From: Antedon mediterranea
Taxonomy: Eukaryota; Echinodermata; Crinoidea; Comatulida; Antedonidae
DNA: 64,000 bases
Reading direction: 5' to 3'
NCBI RefSeq assembly: GCF_964355755.1
Contig: NC_092670.1
Coordinates: forward strand, 16,739,201 to 16,803,200
Part shown: one piece after another, positions 15,701-27,900 of the stretch
Layout: every line of letters starts with the position of its first letter
How positions within the stretch are numbered: the first letter of the stretch is position 1
Notes under the pieces: generated by a model
Seen by the model: only the letters and a program-made list of their open reading frames with translations
Databases searched by the model: none
Told to the model about the DNA's origin: nothing
Program-made: the position numbers and the translations under genes

Positions 15701-18700
15701 CAGACATATTTAGATTTTTTCGACATAATTTAATTGACAATTGTTTTGACAGGGCACTGCTCAGGGGCCCCTGTAAGCTCCGGGCCTCTGTTAAGCCAGT
15801 TAGCGCTCATAGCCGTTGCGCACCTGCCCAATAGATTCAGTGCAATTAATATATTGTAATTATTTTTCTTTTAAAGACATTAATGAGTGTGATAGTGGAC
15901 CGTGTCAAAATTTTGGAATTTGCATAAATGGTGCAAATAGTTATGCCTGTCAGTGTCAACCAGGATATGGAGGCGTATTATGTGATTTGGGTAATTTTCT
16001 ATTTTGTTCAAATTATTAAATAAAATTATTTTTTATTAAATCAGTAATAATTTAGTATAGACACTATTTTTCTGTTGGACTGACTATTTTTGGTAGATAC
16101 TGAAAAATGTTTACTGTCCTACCTACATATTAAAACGAAATTCTTTTAACCATAAACCTTATTTATTTTTGTCAGATATTAATGAATGTTCTCCTAATCC
16201 ATGTCGGAATGGAGGAGCTTGTCAAGACTTTTTAGGATCTTACACATGTACATGTGCCCAAGGATTCCTTGGAGCAAACTGTGACAATAGTAAGTAAAGC
16301 TCTGTCTACACTATCAAACTTTATGTGACAAAAAATGGGATGTCCCCTTATATTGACATGATGTCATATCACTACCATATTTGGACACATCACACTTTTT
16401 TTGTCCAACTAATTTGATGGTGTAGACAGAGCTTTATTAGATTATATAACATAGTTATCAATGACAGTAAAGGAAAGTTTAGAGTGTTATGAATTTGCTT
16501 AAGTTACCCTTGGTAATTTGTCTTAATATGTTTAAAAAAAAATAAATAAAAACAGATACAGAAGCATAACATCCATCTTCTGCCATACATATGCGTGACT
16601 CAGCCATTCTTTTAGCCATTGTTATTCTCCCATTATTAGATAATGGGAATGAATGTAGATCTGAAATCTTCACTCAAACTCATTGTTTGAGCAGTATATG
16701 CTCAACTGCTCAGTCATAGCTGTTCTTTTGGTTGTAAGACACTAATATTGGAAGATACATTACAAAAGGTCCTTTAAAACCACCAATTTCAATTCACAAC
16801 ACTTAGTATGCTTTACAGTTGATTTTAAAGTTGATGACAAATTTGTAAAGGTTTATTATTAACATTAATGCAAAGGTTAATGATACTAAACACTAGAAAC
16901 TGTTAACACAAAGCTACCTTTAAATCATTATTGTATTCCTTTGATTTGCTTCTAACTGTGTATTTTGTGTTAAACTGTAGATGAAGATGATTGTTTAAGT
17001 GGACCATGCCAGAATGGTGGCGTTTGTAATGATCTTATTAATATGTACACCTGCAGTTGTGCACCTGGATTTACAAGTACAAACTGTGATCAAGGTACGT
17101 TGTTTAAGGGTCGGGGGATGGTTTGGGGCAAAGGTTAGTAATCACACAGAATGTTGGATGAGGGCTAATGCTCTGTCTACACTACAAAACTAGTTTGACA
17201 AAAAAAAGTATCATGTGCCCAAATATGGTAGTGATATGAAATCATCATGCATATCACATTTTTTTGTATATAAAGTTTGATAGTGTAGAGAGAGGGTAAG
17301 AGGGCAGCTATGAAAAAGTTACTAGCATTATGTAACAATTAATAAACCTTTTTGCTTATTTTCATTATTTTTATCTTCTAGATTACAATGAGTGTTCTAG
17401 CGTTCCTTGTCAAAATGGAGGAGCTTGCACGGACGTAATCAATGGTTTCTTTTGTACATGTCAGCCGGGCTATACAGGCACACAGTGTGATACAAGTTAG
17501 TATGATGCTTGCTACAAAAACATAATCTAAGCCTACCACATAGTTTTCTAGTTGATTAGATTCACAAAAACCTAGAAACTATGTGAGGATATTGGGACAC
17601 GCTAGGTCCGATGTCCTTATTCACCATTCACACTTAGGCTAAGAAAAAATAAGTGAGATACGTATACGTATATTTATTGTTTATATCTTACTTAAGTGAT
17701 TGGTGAATACAGCCACAGTGACTACTGACTACACTGTACATTGTAGCTTCTAGATCATCAAAATTTGTCGTATATTAAAGTAAAATATTGCTATCTCTGA
17801 TATACATATTGTTTTTTTTAAACTAGAGTGTAATACTACCTTATCTTAAATTTTCAGATGAAAATGAGTGCGATGGCAATCCATGTCGGAATGGTGGTCA
17901 GTGCTTGGACGGTATAAACTACTACAGCTGTATATGTTTAAACGGATGGAATGGAGATAACTGTGAAAATGGTATTTAAAGCATTTTATTTTACATGGTA
18001 CAAAGAACATTTTTTTTTGTGGTAAAAAACAAACAAAAAAAGTCAAAAGATTATGTTTTTACATAATTGCCCAAAGATACCAAGATATATATATGGACGT
18101 TTACATAGAAGAATTATCAAAAATTGTAAAGTGTCGGGTGATATACTGAATATTAATTTATTTATTTTGAAACGATAAAGGAAATCATTGAGATTGAGAA
18201 AAAGCCGCAATAAACCTACCAACCAGACTTTCCGGAAAACCGGAAATATTTTTCCCAACACCCACAATTTGTCACTATCATTTTTGTTACAGATATCAAT
18301 GAGTGCAACAGCAATCCATGTCAGAATAGTGGAGTTTGTGTGAATGGCCCTAACATGTTCACATGTAGTTGTAGTACTGGCTTCACTGGAATTCTTTGTG
18401 AACAGGGTAAGTATTAAGTGAGTGAATGGGCGAGTGAATGACCAAGTGGTTAAGACAGTGGAACCGTAATCTTTAGCTTTTATGTCAAGGGTTCAAGGCT
18501 CACTTGTGGTGGTAGAACAAATCTTCTCAGATATGGACTATAAACCGTACGTTCAGAGTTTAAAGAACTTAATACATCTTTTGAGATGAGGTGTACTAGT
18601 CAAACATATGGCATGACGCTCAGTTGAAATCCAGTGCCATGAGCAATGATCATTGGAATGGTGCTACACAAATTGGAACTATTACTATTAAATGGAAACC

Positions 18701-18906
18701 TATTATTATATTAATTGCTTGATTTAATTTCTATTAAAACCCTCTATACAATGACTACTACTATTTCCCATCTACCTTTATTTATTTGATAGATGTTAAT
18801 GATTGCACACCAAACCCATGCACAAACAGTGGTGTATGTTTTGATGAAACCAATAGCTACCGGTGTGAGTGTCCTCAAGGCTTTACTGGAATACATTGTG
18901 AACTAA
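776..18906 (+). CDS. Pre-CUB block: 25 exons, 26 calcium-binding-type EGF modules
   Basis: Exons: 776-889, 1145-1258, 1819-1932, 3247-3360, 4934-5047, 5459-5572, 6790-6903, 7783-7896, 8777-8887, 9201-9314, 9831-9944, 10138-10251, 11145-11258, 11751-11864, 12639-12866 (two EGFs), 13320-13433, 14308-14421, 14882-14995, 15877-15990, 16176-16289, 16981-17094, 17382-17495, 17858-17971, 18293-18406, 18793-18906. Twenty-three are exactly 114 nt, one is 111 nt and one is 228 nt. Each module opens with a D-I-N-E-C, D-V-N-E-C or similar motif, the calcium-ligand signature of cbEGF domains, followed by N-P-C-x-N-G-G and G-Y/W-x-G. Calcium-rigidified rods are the known behaviour of such tandem arrays. 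Uniform size and phase point to growth by exon duplication. Confidence 0.9.
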
Positions 18907-21900
18907 GTAAGTACTAACAGTCAGTAATTTACTTTACCATAGTATCAACAACTTTTCTATAGGTTTAAGCTCTGTCTACACTATCAAACTTTATGTGACA
19001 AAAAATTGTGTCCATATATAGATACGAGGATGTCATATTACTACCATATTTAGGCACATCACACTTTTTTCGGCTTGATAGTGTAAATAGAGCTTTGGTC
19101 TTGCATATTGTTGTCTAATAAATTGAAGAAACCAGAAAGTACTGTCAGTAAGGACACCAAGTGAGCAATCTAGTACCTGATAACACACACATAACATCAA
19201 ATTTAGCAAATTCATACATGGATATTTCATGAGATAAGTTACTTTCACACGCTGTGGATAAAAGTATTAGCTTACAACTTTATAGGTCTGAACTAGAAAA
19301 GTTTAGGGTAATCTTCTGTGACACTGACATAGAAGTACATATGACAACTTGACACAAGACTGCCATTGACTTTCTGAAAACCACTAACAAAATAAAGTTA
19401 TTTCCTGAACAGGGTTTGTTAATGTGTTTATATACTCTTTTGTTTTTTCTAAACCTATATATTGTCACCTATTTTATCTTTAGCTACTGGCTGCGATCAA
19501 GTATTCACAATAGATAATTGTGATAAAGTCGTACTCACGTCACCAAATTACCCTGAACCATATGATAACAACTTGAACTGCCTATGGCGGTTCTATGCTT
19601 TAGGACCGGTTGCAGGGATACGTGTAGTCTTTTCTCTATTTGATATTGAAGACGAACATGATATCCTGTCTGTTGGGTATTCAGATGCAGCTGACGATTC
19701 AACCAAGTTGTATGAATTTACAGGCAGTGTTGTACCTGAAACATTTGTGGTGAATGATGACCAGATGTGGATGCAATTTGAGACAGACTCTACTAAAGTT
19801 GAGAGTGGGTTTTACGTGGAGATACAAGACACATGCTATGGTATGCAACATTTAATTATTACACTACATATTCAAGCTGCAAATTTAATTATGATTCACC
19901 TCTAAAAGCCTTTTAAGTAGTATGTTGCTTATACATCGCTTTGATCTTATTATTATTATTGATTCTTATTCAAAAGACACATTTGTATACAAAGTTCAAT
20001 GAACTGGATTTTTCATACAATGACTTTCATCTCTTCTAAGGGTCCCGAGAGTGGTACCAAACAGCTGTTATTCTTTTGTTCATGATGAGCTGAGATAGAC
20101 CAGTATGTTGGACTAATGCACTAGGCTTTTAAACTACACACAAGTCAGCTGTGTGTAGTGTGTGCTATGCTAATTGACTCATTTATCAGTGACAATTATT
20201 CTGTTTTACTCATGAAAAACAATATACTGATACTGAACCAGATTTAAACCCATAACTCCATATAATTTATAAACGAGTACTGCTGTTTCACTTTTTAAAA
20301 ACTTTTTTTCTCCATAGTTCCCAACCTTTGTGATGCATCGCCATGTTTAAATGGAGGGACATGTGTGCCTTTGACCGCAACAACTTACTCCTGCACATGT
20401 GTGCTTGGGTACTCCGGTGACAACTGTGAAATAGGTAATGGCAGAGACCAATATATAGAGAGTTTGTCCAAATGTTATCAAAATGCACCCTAATCCTATT
20501 TCATAACATAGCACTGTAGATTACGTTATAATATAACTGTATTAATTAACTAAGTTGATCTCTGTTTATTTGACTCTTGGTAATCCTACATTTATTACCA
20601 CCTTTAGTTGTGCTTTTAATAATTTTTATCAACTCTGAAGATTATATATATTATCTGTAACATATCTTATCTATAACATCTGTTAAACCAACTCAGTCCG
20701 AACTTGACTAAGAGTCGCCAAACTTATACCTTAGGTTAAGGTCATTATCTTGCAGTTAGTGTTTGTTAGTTACTTCTTTTACCACTCACTTCATTTCTGC
20801 ATAATCATATTCACTTAATCATCACTACTAATATTGCAGTTCCATTAACCATGTAGTTTTTAGTTTTTATGTTATTGCTCTAATAATAGTGAGCTTTCGT
20901 TACGGGTGGTGGACAAAGGAGGTGGTCACTTAGTAAAATTGACGGAATACCCCTCCACTTGTCACGGTCTGTTACCACTCCTTTGACTACTGTCACAAAA
21001 TATTAACAACAGTATGGTCATATTCTACTACTAAACTATTATCATGGTAGTAGCTTTTACTATTCTAATATTAGTTTATTGTCATGCTAGTTCATTGCTT
21101 TGATAATAGGGTTTATCGCAAATAGCTGATATCGTGACAAAGCTTTGTTGCATAATGTATGTTAGGAAGGAACTGAGGGAAAATGAACAACAAGTGAATG
21201 TTTCCTACAGTTTCTTTCCAGCATGCGCCACGCATTTCTTTGCTATCTGCGATAAATCTCTTCCTATTACATGTCATGCTTATATTAGTAGCACTTCTAT
21301 AGTAGTATTCATTTCATTATTCTGTTAGTACCGTTGCCATGCGCTTCGTCCCCATGTCAGAACGGTGGTACGTGTATGGACAGTGGTGGGTCATTGGTCT
21401 GCGCCTGTCCACTTGGATTCTTTGGTTCGTTCTGTGATACCACAAGTAAGTTGTCATGCATCATCATCATGTCATTTCACAATAATTCTTCCCCTACCCA
21501 AAAAAGAAATCTTTAATATATTGAATTGTGTGTTGATGTATCTAAATTGTTCTACATGCTTTTATGCTAACATTTTATACTAATAACGTGCACATAACAG
21601 AGCTAACTTATTTTTATTACATTTTTTCTAATACAGTCTACTCTTCCACTACCGGACTCTCTGAAAACCGAAACTCTCCCAAATCTAGACTTTTCTTGAG
21701 GTCCAAGTGTTCCAAAATACCAGACATCCTGACATATTAGGCCAGCCTGTCTGGTATTGGAGAATAAACTGTATTTTAAATTCTTCTACACATAATAATC
21801 ATTATTTTGTTTATAAATTGCAATTGCTTCATATTCTAGTTTCACCCTGTGATGCTAGTCCCTGTCAAAATGGTGGAACATGTATTGAATCTGGAAATTC

Positions 21901-24900
21901 TTACATATGCAACTGTGAGGCATTATATTCTGGAATGGACTGCGAGATACCAAGTAAGTTTTATTTTTGTAGAGATCAAATCAAGTAGTGTTTTGAAAAT
22001 GAAGAGTTATGGATTGTTATATATACTGCTGAGTGTTAGATGATATGAAGTTAAGAATGTAAAAGACGGGTAAAAACTTGGTAAAACCCCTATTAAGGGA
22101 AAACCTTTAACGCCTGACACAGTGTCTCTTGAATAGTGTTGTCTCAAAGGAGGGATTCTACTGTACTGTATAAATTATATTTTTTTCATTGATTGTAAAC
22201 TTTAATTTTATTTTCAATTTGTGTAACATTACATGGAACAGTCACAGCATGTCATAGCTCTCCTTGTGAGCCTCCATGGGAGTGCATTTCGTCTGGCAAC
22301 ACATATGGTTGCTACTGTCTATCTGGTGTTGATTGCACCCCAGATACCACCACACAATTAGGTAAAGAGATGTGGTGCTGATAGCTATAGCTGGCTTAAT
22401 TTCTACCAGATAAAGTACAACTAACTTACTGTAATTTGTACCTGCCACCAGTCATCTATAGTTTCTTGTCAAGCTCGCTTAGCCTAGTCTTGCTTAATTG
22501 TAGACTTACCACGTCTTCAGTTTTTGTTTCATTTTATGAAGCAGGGATTTGTTCCTTCAGCTCAAGTATGGTAATTGTGACACACCATATGGGTCAAAAT
22601 GTTTTTTTCTAATATTAAGCCAAGTTGCTGTCTAGAACATAAACTAAGCTTAATTGTAGCTATATATTTTATCTGCATGTAGCCTAACTGTGTCTCGCCT
22701 AACTCTAGCGCTATGTGCAGATACAATAGCTTCTACATTTAAAATGTCATCAAAATATGATCTATGTAATTTAGTAATCGTAGATTTAGATTGTATATAA
22801 CGACTTGTTGTCAGGATTATTAAAAGCTTTACTTGTTAACTTTAAGATAATAACAGGTTTTTGTGTCTGTTAATATGCCTAGGATAATATTTTGCCCAAC
22901 TTTGTACATTTGATAATACAGGATTGTGTGTAAACGTCCATCTTGGGAAACTTAATAATATAAAAGGCTTACTGTTTAATTTACTCATCTTCTAGCCACT
23001 GATGTTTGTAGTAATATGCCATGTATGAATGGGGGTCAGTGTTCCCCTTCTGGAACAACATTTATATGTGTATGTACAGAAAGGTTCTCAGGTGCTCAAT
23101 GTCAAGGTCTGTCTGTGTTTTTATGTTTTGTTTTTGTAATGATATAGATTGTTTAGTTCCATCATTTTCTTGCTTCAATTAACACTATTCTTACTCTATG
23201 ATTAGACCATTCATCTTTTTAATTAATATTTTCTATTATTAACATACAACATGTAATGATCATTGTATAGTAGTTAGTATAGTTTGTCTTTCTACTAATA
23301 TAAGTTTTAATCATTGTATGTTATAAGGCTTTAGTCATTATAGTGTGTATAGTGATCATCTAGTACTTTTTATTATAATATAGCAGCATTAACCTTCTCA
23401 TATTATCATTACCATCTTTTATATCATTCATATCCTTACTATTTCCATTGTAATCCTCAACTCATTAAATTATTACCATCAGTCATCATTAGTAACTATA
23501 CATTTTAACAGAAAGATAAACTTGAAATGGTGTGAATTGGTAAAAAAGGGAAAAAAATATGAAAAAAAACACTTTCTACTTGCTGTTGTATTGAAAGTAC
23601 GTTAGAGTAGCAGTTCTTTCCATCCTCAGAAGCCACAGTGCTGTGATCGTCACTCTTGGAAACAATAATAATGATAGAACAGGTCTTTGTTCTGCACTTG
23701 TGCATTTATGTGCAAGACCAATGACTTATTTTGACCATATTCAGCAACCCAGTGTAACCCAATTTTAATATGAATATTTTGTCCTTACAGATGATGTATG
23801 CAACCCAAATCCATGTGAGAATAATGGATATTGCGATGCAGTAGACAGTACAAACTACCAATGTCAATGTCCTGACCAATTCTATGGTGCAACCTGCCAG
23901 TTTGCAGGTAAGTCAAACCTCTGGGTTTATTGATTACTTTAGATATGAACCTACATGTCATCCCTACTTAATAAGTCTATTTTGTGAGACACTACTACTT
24001 TATAGACATTACATTATTTCCGATATGGACACCCCTTTAAAAAAATTGAATAGTCCATGCGCCATTGCAGGCCATAAAAAGGGCTCTCACACATTCATAT
24101 TTTTTAACAATTATTTTCAGAGTGTCAAACTAATCCATGCCTAAATGGAGGAACATGTAGTATTGCAAATTCTCAAATCATGTGTGCGTGTGTCAATGGC
24201 TGGACTGGACCAGAATGTGATGACGATGTAGACGAGTGCCTGCTTGCACCATGTCTTAATGGAGGGGTTTGTTCGAATCAAGAAGGAAGTTACATATGTG
24301 ATTGTAGCAATGTTCCATTCAGTGGCCTAAATTGTCAGGATGGTAAGTTTTTATTCATTGATAATTTTTAGTTTTTTCCTTTTTTCTTTGTCTTTTTTGT
24401 TTGTTTTTTTTTTACATTTTCTAAAATTATTTATATATGTTTATAGATTTTGTCCTTATAGAGACATTTAATTCAGTTTATCCTTTTAAGTTTTATTAGA
24501 ACTGAGCATATATTTATAATTAATATAAGTCATTGCTCATCTCTATTTTCCAGTTTTCAATTTTATTTTCCTTTACCTGGTTGTATGAGGAAGAATGTTT
24601 TATTTTTAAACTAGTACCCTACTGACACATATATATGAGCATGTATAGCACATATTAGTATGCTGTATAAAGAATATGGTTTAAACCAAACCTAGGGTGT
24701 AAGCCTACCCTGGAGTATCAGCCCAACCTTGCAATTTCAGCCCAACCTGGGGTATCGATCATAAGCACAATCTGGAGTGTAAGCAAGCCCAAACTTAACC
24801 CATTTTGCTTCATACCCGTGTCAGTACGGTACTTCTTTTACTCTCTTTTGTGGGTTTTTTTTTTTTCAACTTTGCTGTTCTTTTTGCACGTTGCTTTAGG

Positions 24901-27900
24901 TCCTTGTTCATCGTCTCCTTGCCAAAACAATGGCAATTGTTTTGCCTCTGAGGATGGTTCATATGTTTGCTCGTGTACCAATGGCTTTACTGGAATCAAT
25001 TGCCAAACTGAAGGTCTGCAATCTTTTATATATACTGTATTTTCAGAGATTATATATTTGTATTGGATTATATATCGATAATTTGCATGCTGAAAAGCAA
25101 TTTTTTTCATATTTTCTTTAAATTTATTTGTTATTTCTTTTTAATTGATTTTTCATTGATTTCTAGATTATCCTATTGTGTTTGTTTAATTTAAAATCAT
25201 ATCCAATAGCAGGAAACCAGTCACTTAGTACAGTGAGATATTGATAAATTATCAAAATGTTAAACTAACTGAAATACATAAATGTAGTCAAAACATCTAA
25301 AACTATCAACTGAAATATAAATTAATGTTTTAATGTTTTTTAAATTTTGTTTCTAAAATTAGTATTAGTATTTTCGATTGCATCTATTTGGAATACGTTT
25401 TTCATCAATTAGTTATACTGGAGATTGTTGCTTAAAAGTAAGCTGTTTTTCTTTCTTTACCAGGTTGTGAACAAAATAGCTGTTCAAATGGTGGTGTATG
25501 TAACTCTAACAACAACCAATGCGAGTGTACCACTGGATATGAGGGCGCTACGTGTGATGACGACGTCGATGAATGCCTTACTAAGCCCTGTGGCAGTGAT
25601 GGTACTTGTGTAAATTCAGTTGGATCTTATACCTGTTTATGCTCTCAAAATGGTGTAGACGTGAACTGTGATGCACGTTAGTAATTTTTTATGTTCGCAC
25701 AAATATTTTTTTATAAAATTACTGGTAACATTATTATCATAATCATTATTATCATTCATCATCATTGCCATCACATTATTATCATCATCATTACCATCAC
25801 ATTATTATCATAATCATTATCATCACATTATTATCATGATCATTATCATCATCATTGTTATCACATTATCATCATTCATCATCATTGCCATCACATTATT
25901 ATCATCATCATTGCCATCACATTATTATCATCATCATTGCCATCACATTATTATCATGATCATTATCATCATCATTGTTATCACATTATTATTATCATCA
26001 TCATTGCTACAACATTATTATCATGATCATTATCATCGTCATTGCCATCACATTATTATCATGATCATTAATATCATCATCATCATCATCATTGCCATCA
26101 CATTATTATCATGATCATTATCATGGTCATTGCCATCACATTATTATCATCATCATTATTATCATCATCATTGCTATCACATTATTATCATCATCATTAT
26201 CATCATCATTGCCATCACATTATTATCATGATCATTATCATTATTGCCATCACATTGTTATCATGATCATTACTATCATCATTATCGTTGCCATCACATT
26301 ATTATCATCATCATTATCATGGTCATTGCCATCACATTATTATCATCATCATTGCTATCACATTATTATCATGATCATTATCATCATCATTGCTATCACA
26401 TTATTATCATGATCATTATCATCATCATTGCTATCACATTATTATCATGATCATTATCATCATCATTGCCATCACATTATTATCATGATCATTATCATTA
26501 TTGTCATCACATTGTTATCATGATCATTACTATCATCATTATCGTGGCCATCACATTATTTTCATAAAGGCCTAAAAAGGAAAAATGTAATGCACAGCAT
26601 CAACTGAAATCAGTGCAGCTTTTTTTAGCTGATTTTGAGTTAATGACGTATATTAATTTGTATTCTAACTGTGCAACAAATTTGGTTAGGCTTAATAACC
26701 AGTAACATCACTATTTTAATCACATTATCATTTTGATCTTTATTATCATAATCTTTATCATCATACATAATTCATGATAATGTTGCATTGGTTTTTTTTT
26801 GTTACAGTTGAATCATCTTCAACCAGTGGTCTTGACAATACAGAAATCATCATCATCGTTGGTGCTATTCTCGGTTTTATCGTCTTGTTAGTCCTTGCTG
26901 TAACACTCTATTATTGGTTCTCACCTAAGTAAGTTATTCATTTAAAAGTTTCATTTTGTTCCTTATTCATCCAATCTTCTCCACTTATAACAATTAAAAG
27001 TGATTGCATAGTATCACAAGTTAGAAAGGATGGACTGTTCTATTATTTTGGAGGGTGTTCCACTTCATTTGAATAAATTTCATTGTGTAAGTACTCATTA
27101 AGTAACTCAGCTGTTTAGCTATTGGTAAATTTTGCTTTGTATAAATTGTTATATGCTTTTGTAAACACTTGCAGTATATATAAGTATGTTATTTAATAAT
27201 TATTTTTCTGTGATTTCAACATATTTTAATGTATGCTTAATCTACAAATAAATGTCATATATAAAACATACGTCATTCACTTAAATTTTTTTGGGTGAAA
27301 CACAGTGGCTTGTAAATATAGTATATAAAACTCCCAACAATAAATTGTTAAAAATCACAAATTACAACGTTTCACTTGTGATACATGTCTACTACATTTA
27401 AACTTAACAAAGTCATAGACATACTGTACACATATGCAATATATTTTAAGAATTATGTTCAAGTCCATATATTAAATTTTGCATCGTTTTTCTCTCTTTT
27501 TTCAAATAAATTAAATATGGTTTTTAAAATTAATTTCATATTTTATTCTCTGAATAGTACTTTTAGGAGATTTTTTTTAGATCTGTATTAGATCAAATTT
27601 TATGTGGTGAAATTTGTTGATTGAATATTAATTTTGTATACCATTTTTTTTCCTTCAAAATAGAGACAGAAGACTAAACTATGCAATGAGTGAAGAAGAA
27701 GCTTCTCGCCTTCATGCTGATGATGACATAGTGGAGCGAAACGGCATCCCGTCTCCGCCTCACAAGAGTCGGAGTAATGCTGAAAATGAGTACGGTTTTA
27801 TTCCACCAAATAGTGGTAGCAGGTATGATGCACAGGACTGGGTCATCCAGAAAAAAGGTCAAAGCCATATGAATGGCGCCACACCAACTCCCAGCATTCA

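Noticed and set aside
25836-26450. Ile/His-rich open frames
   Set aside because: Translation of the atcatcatt tract in an intron.
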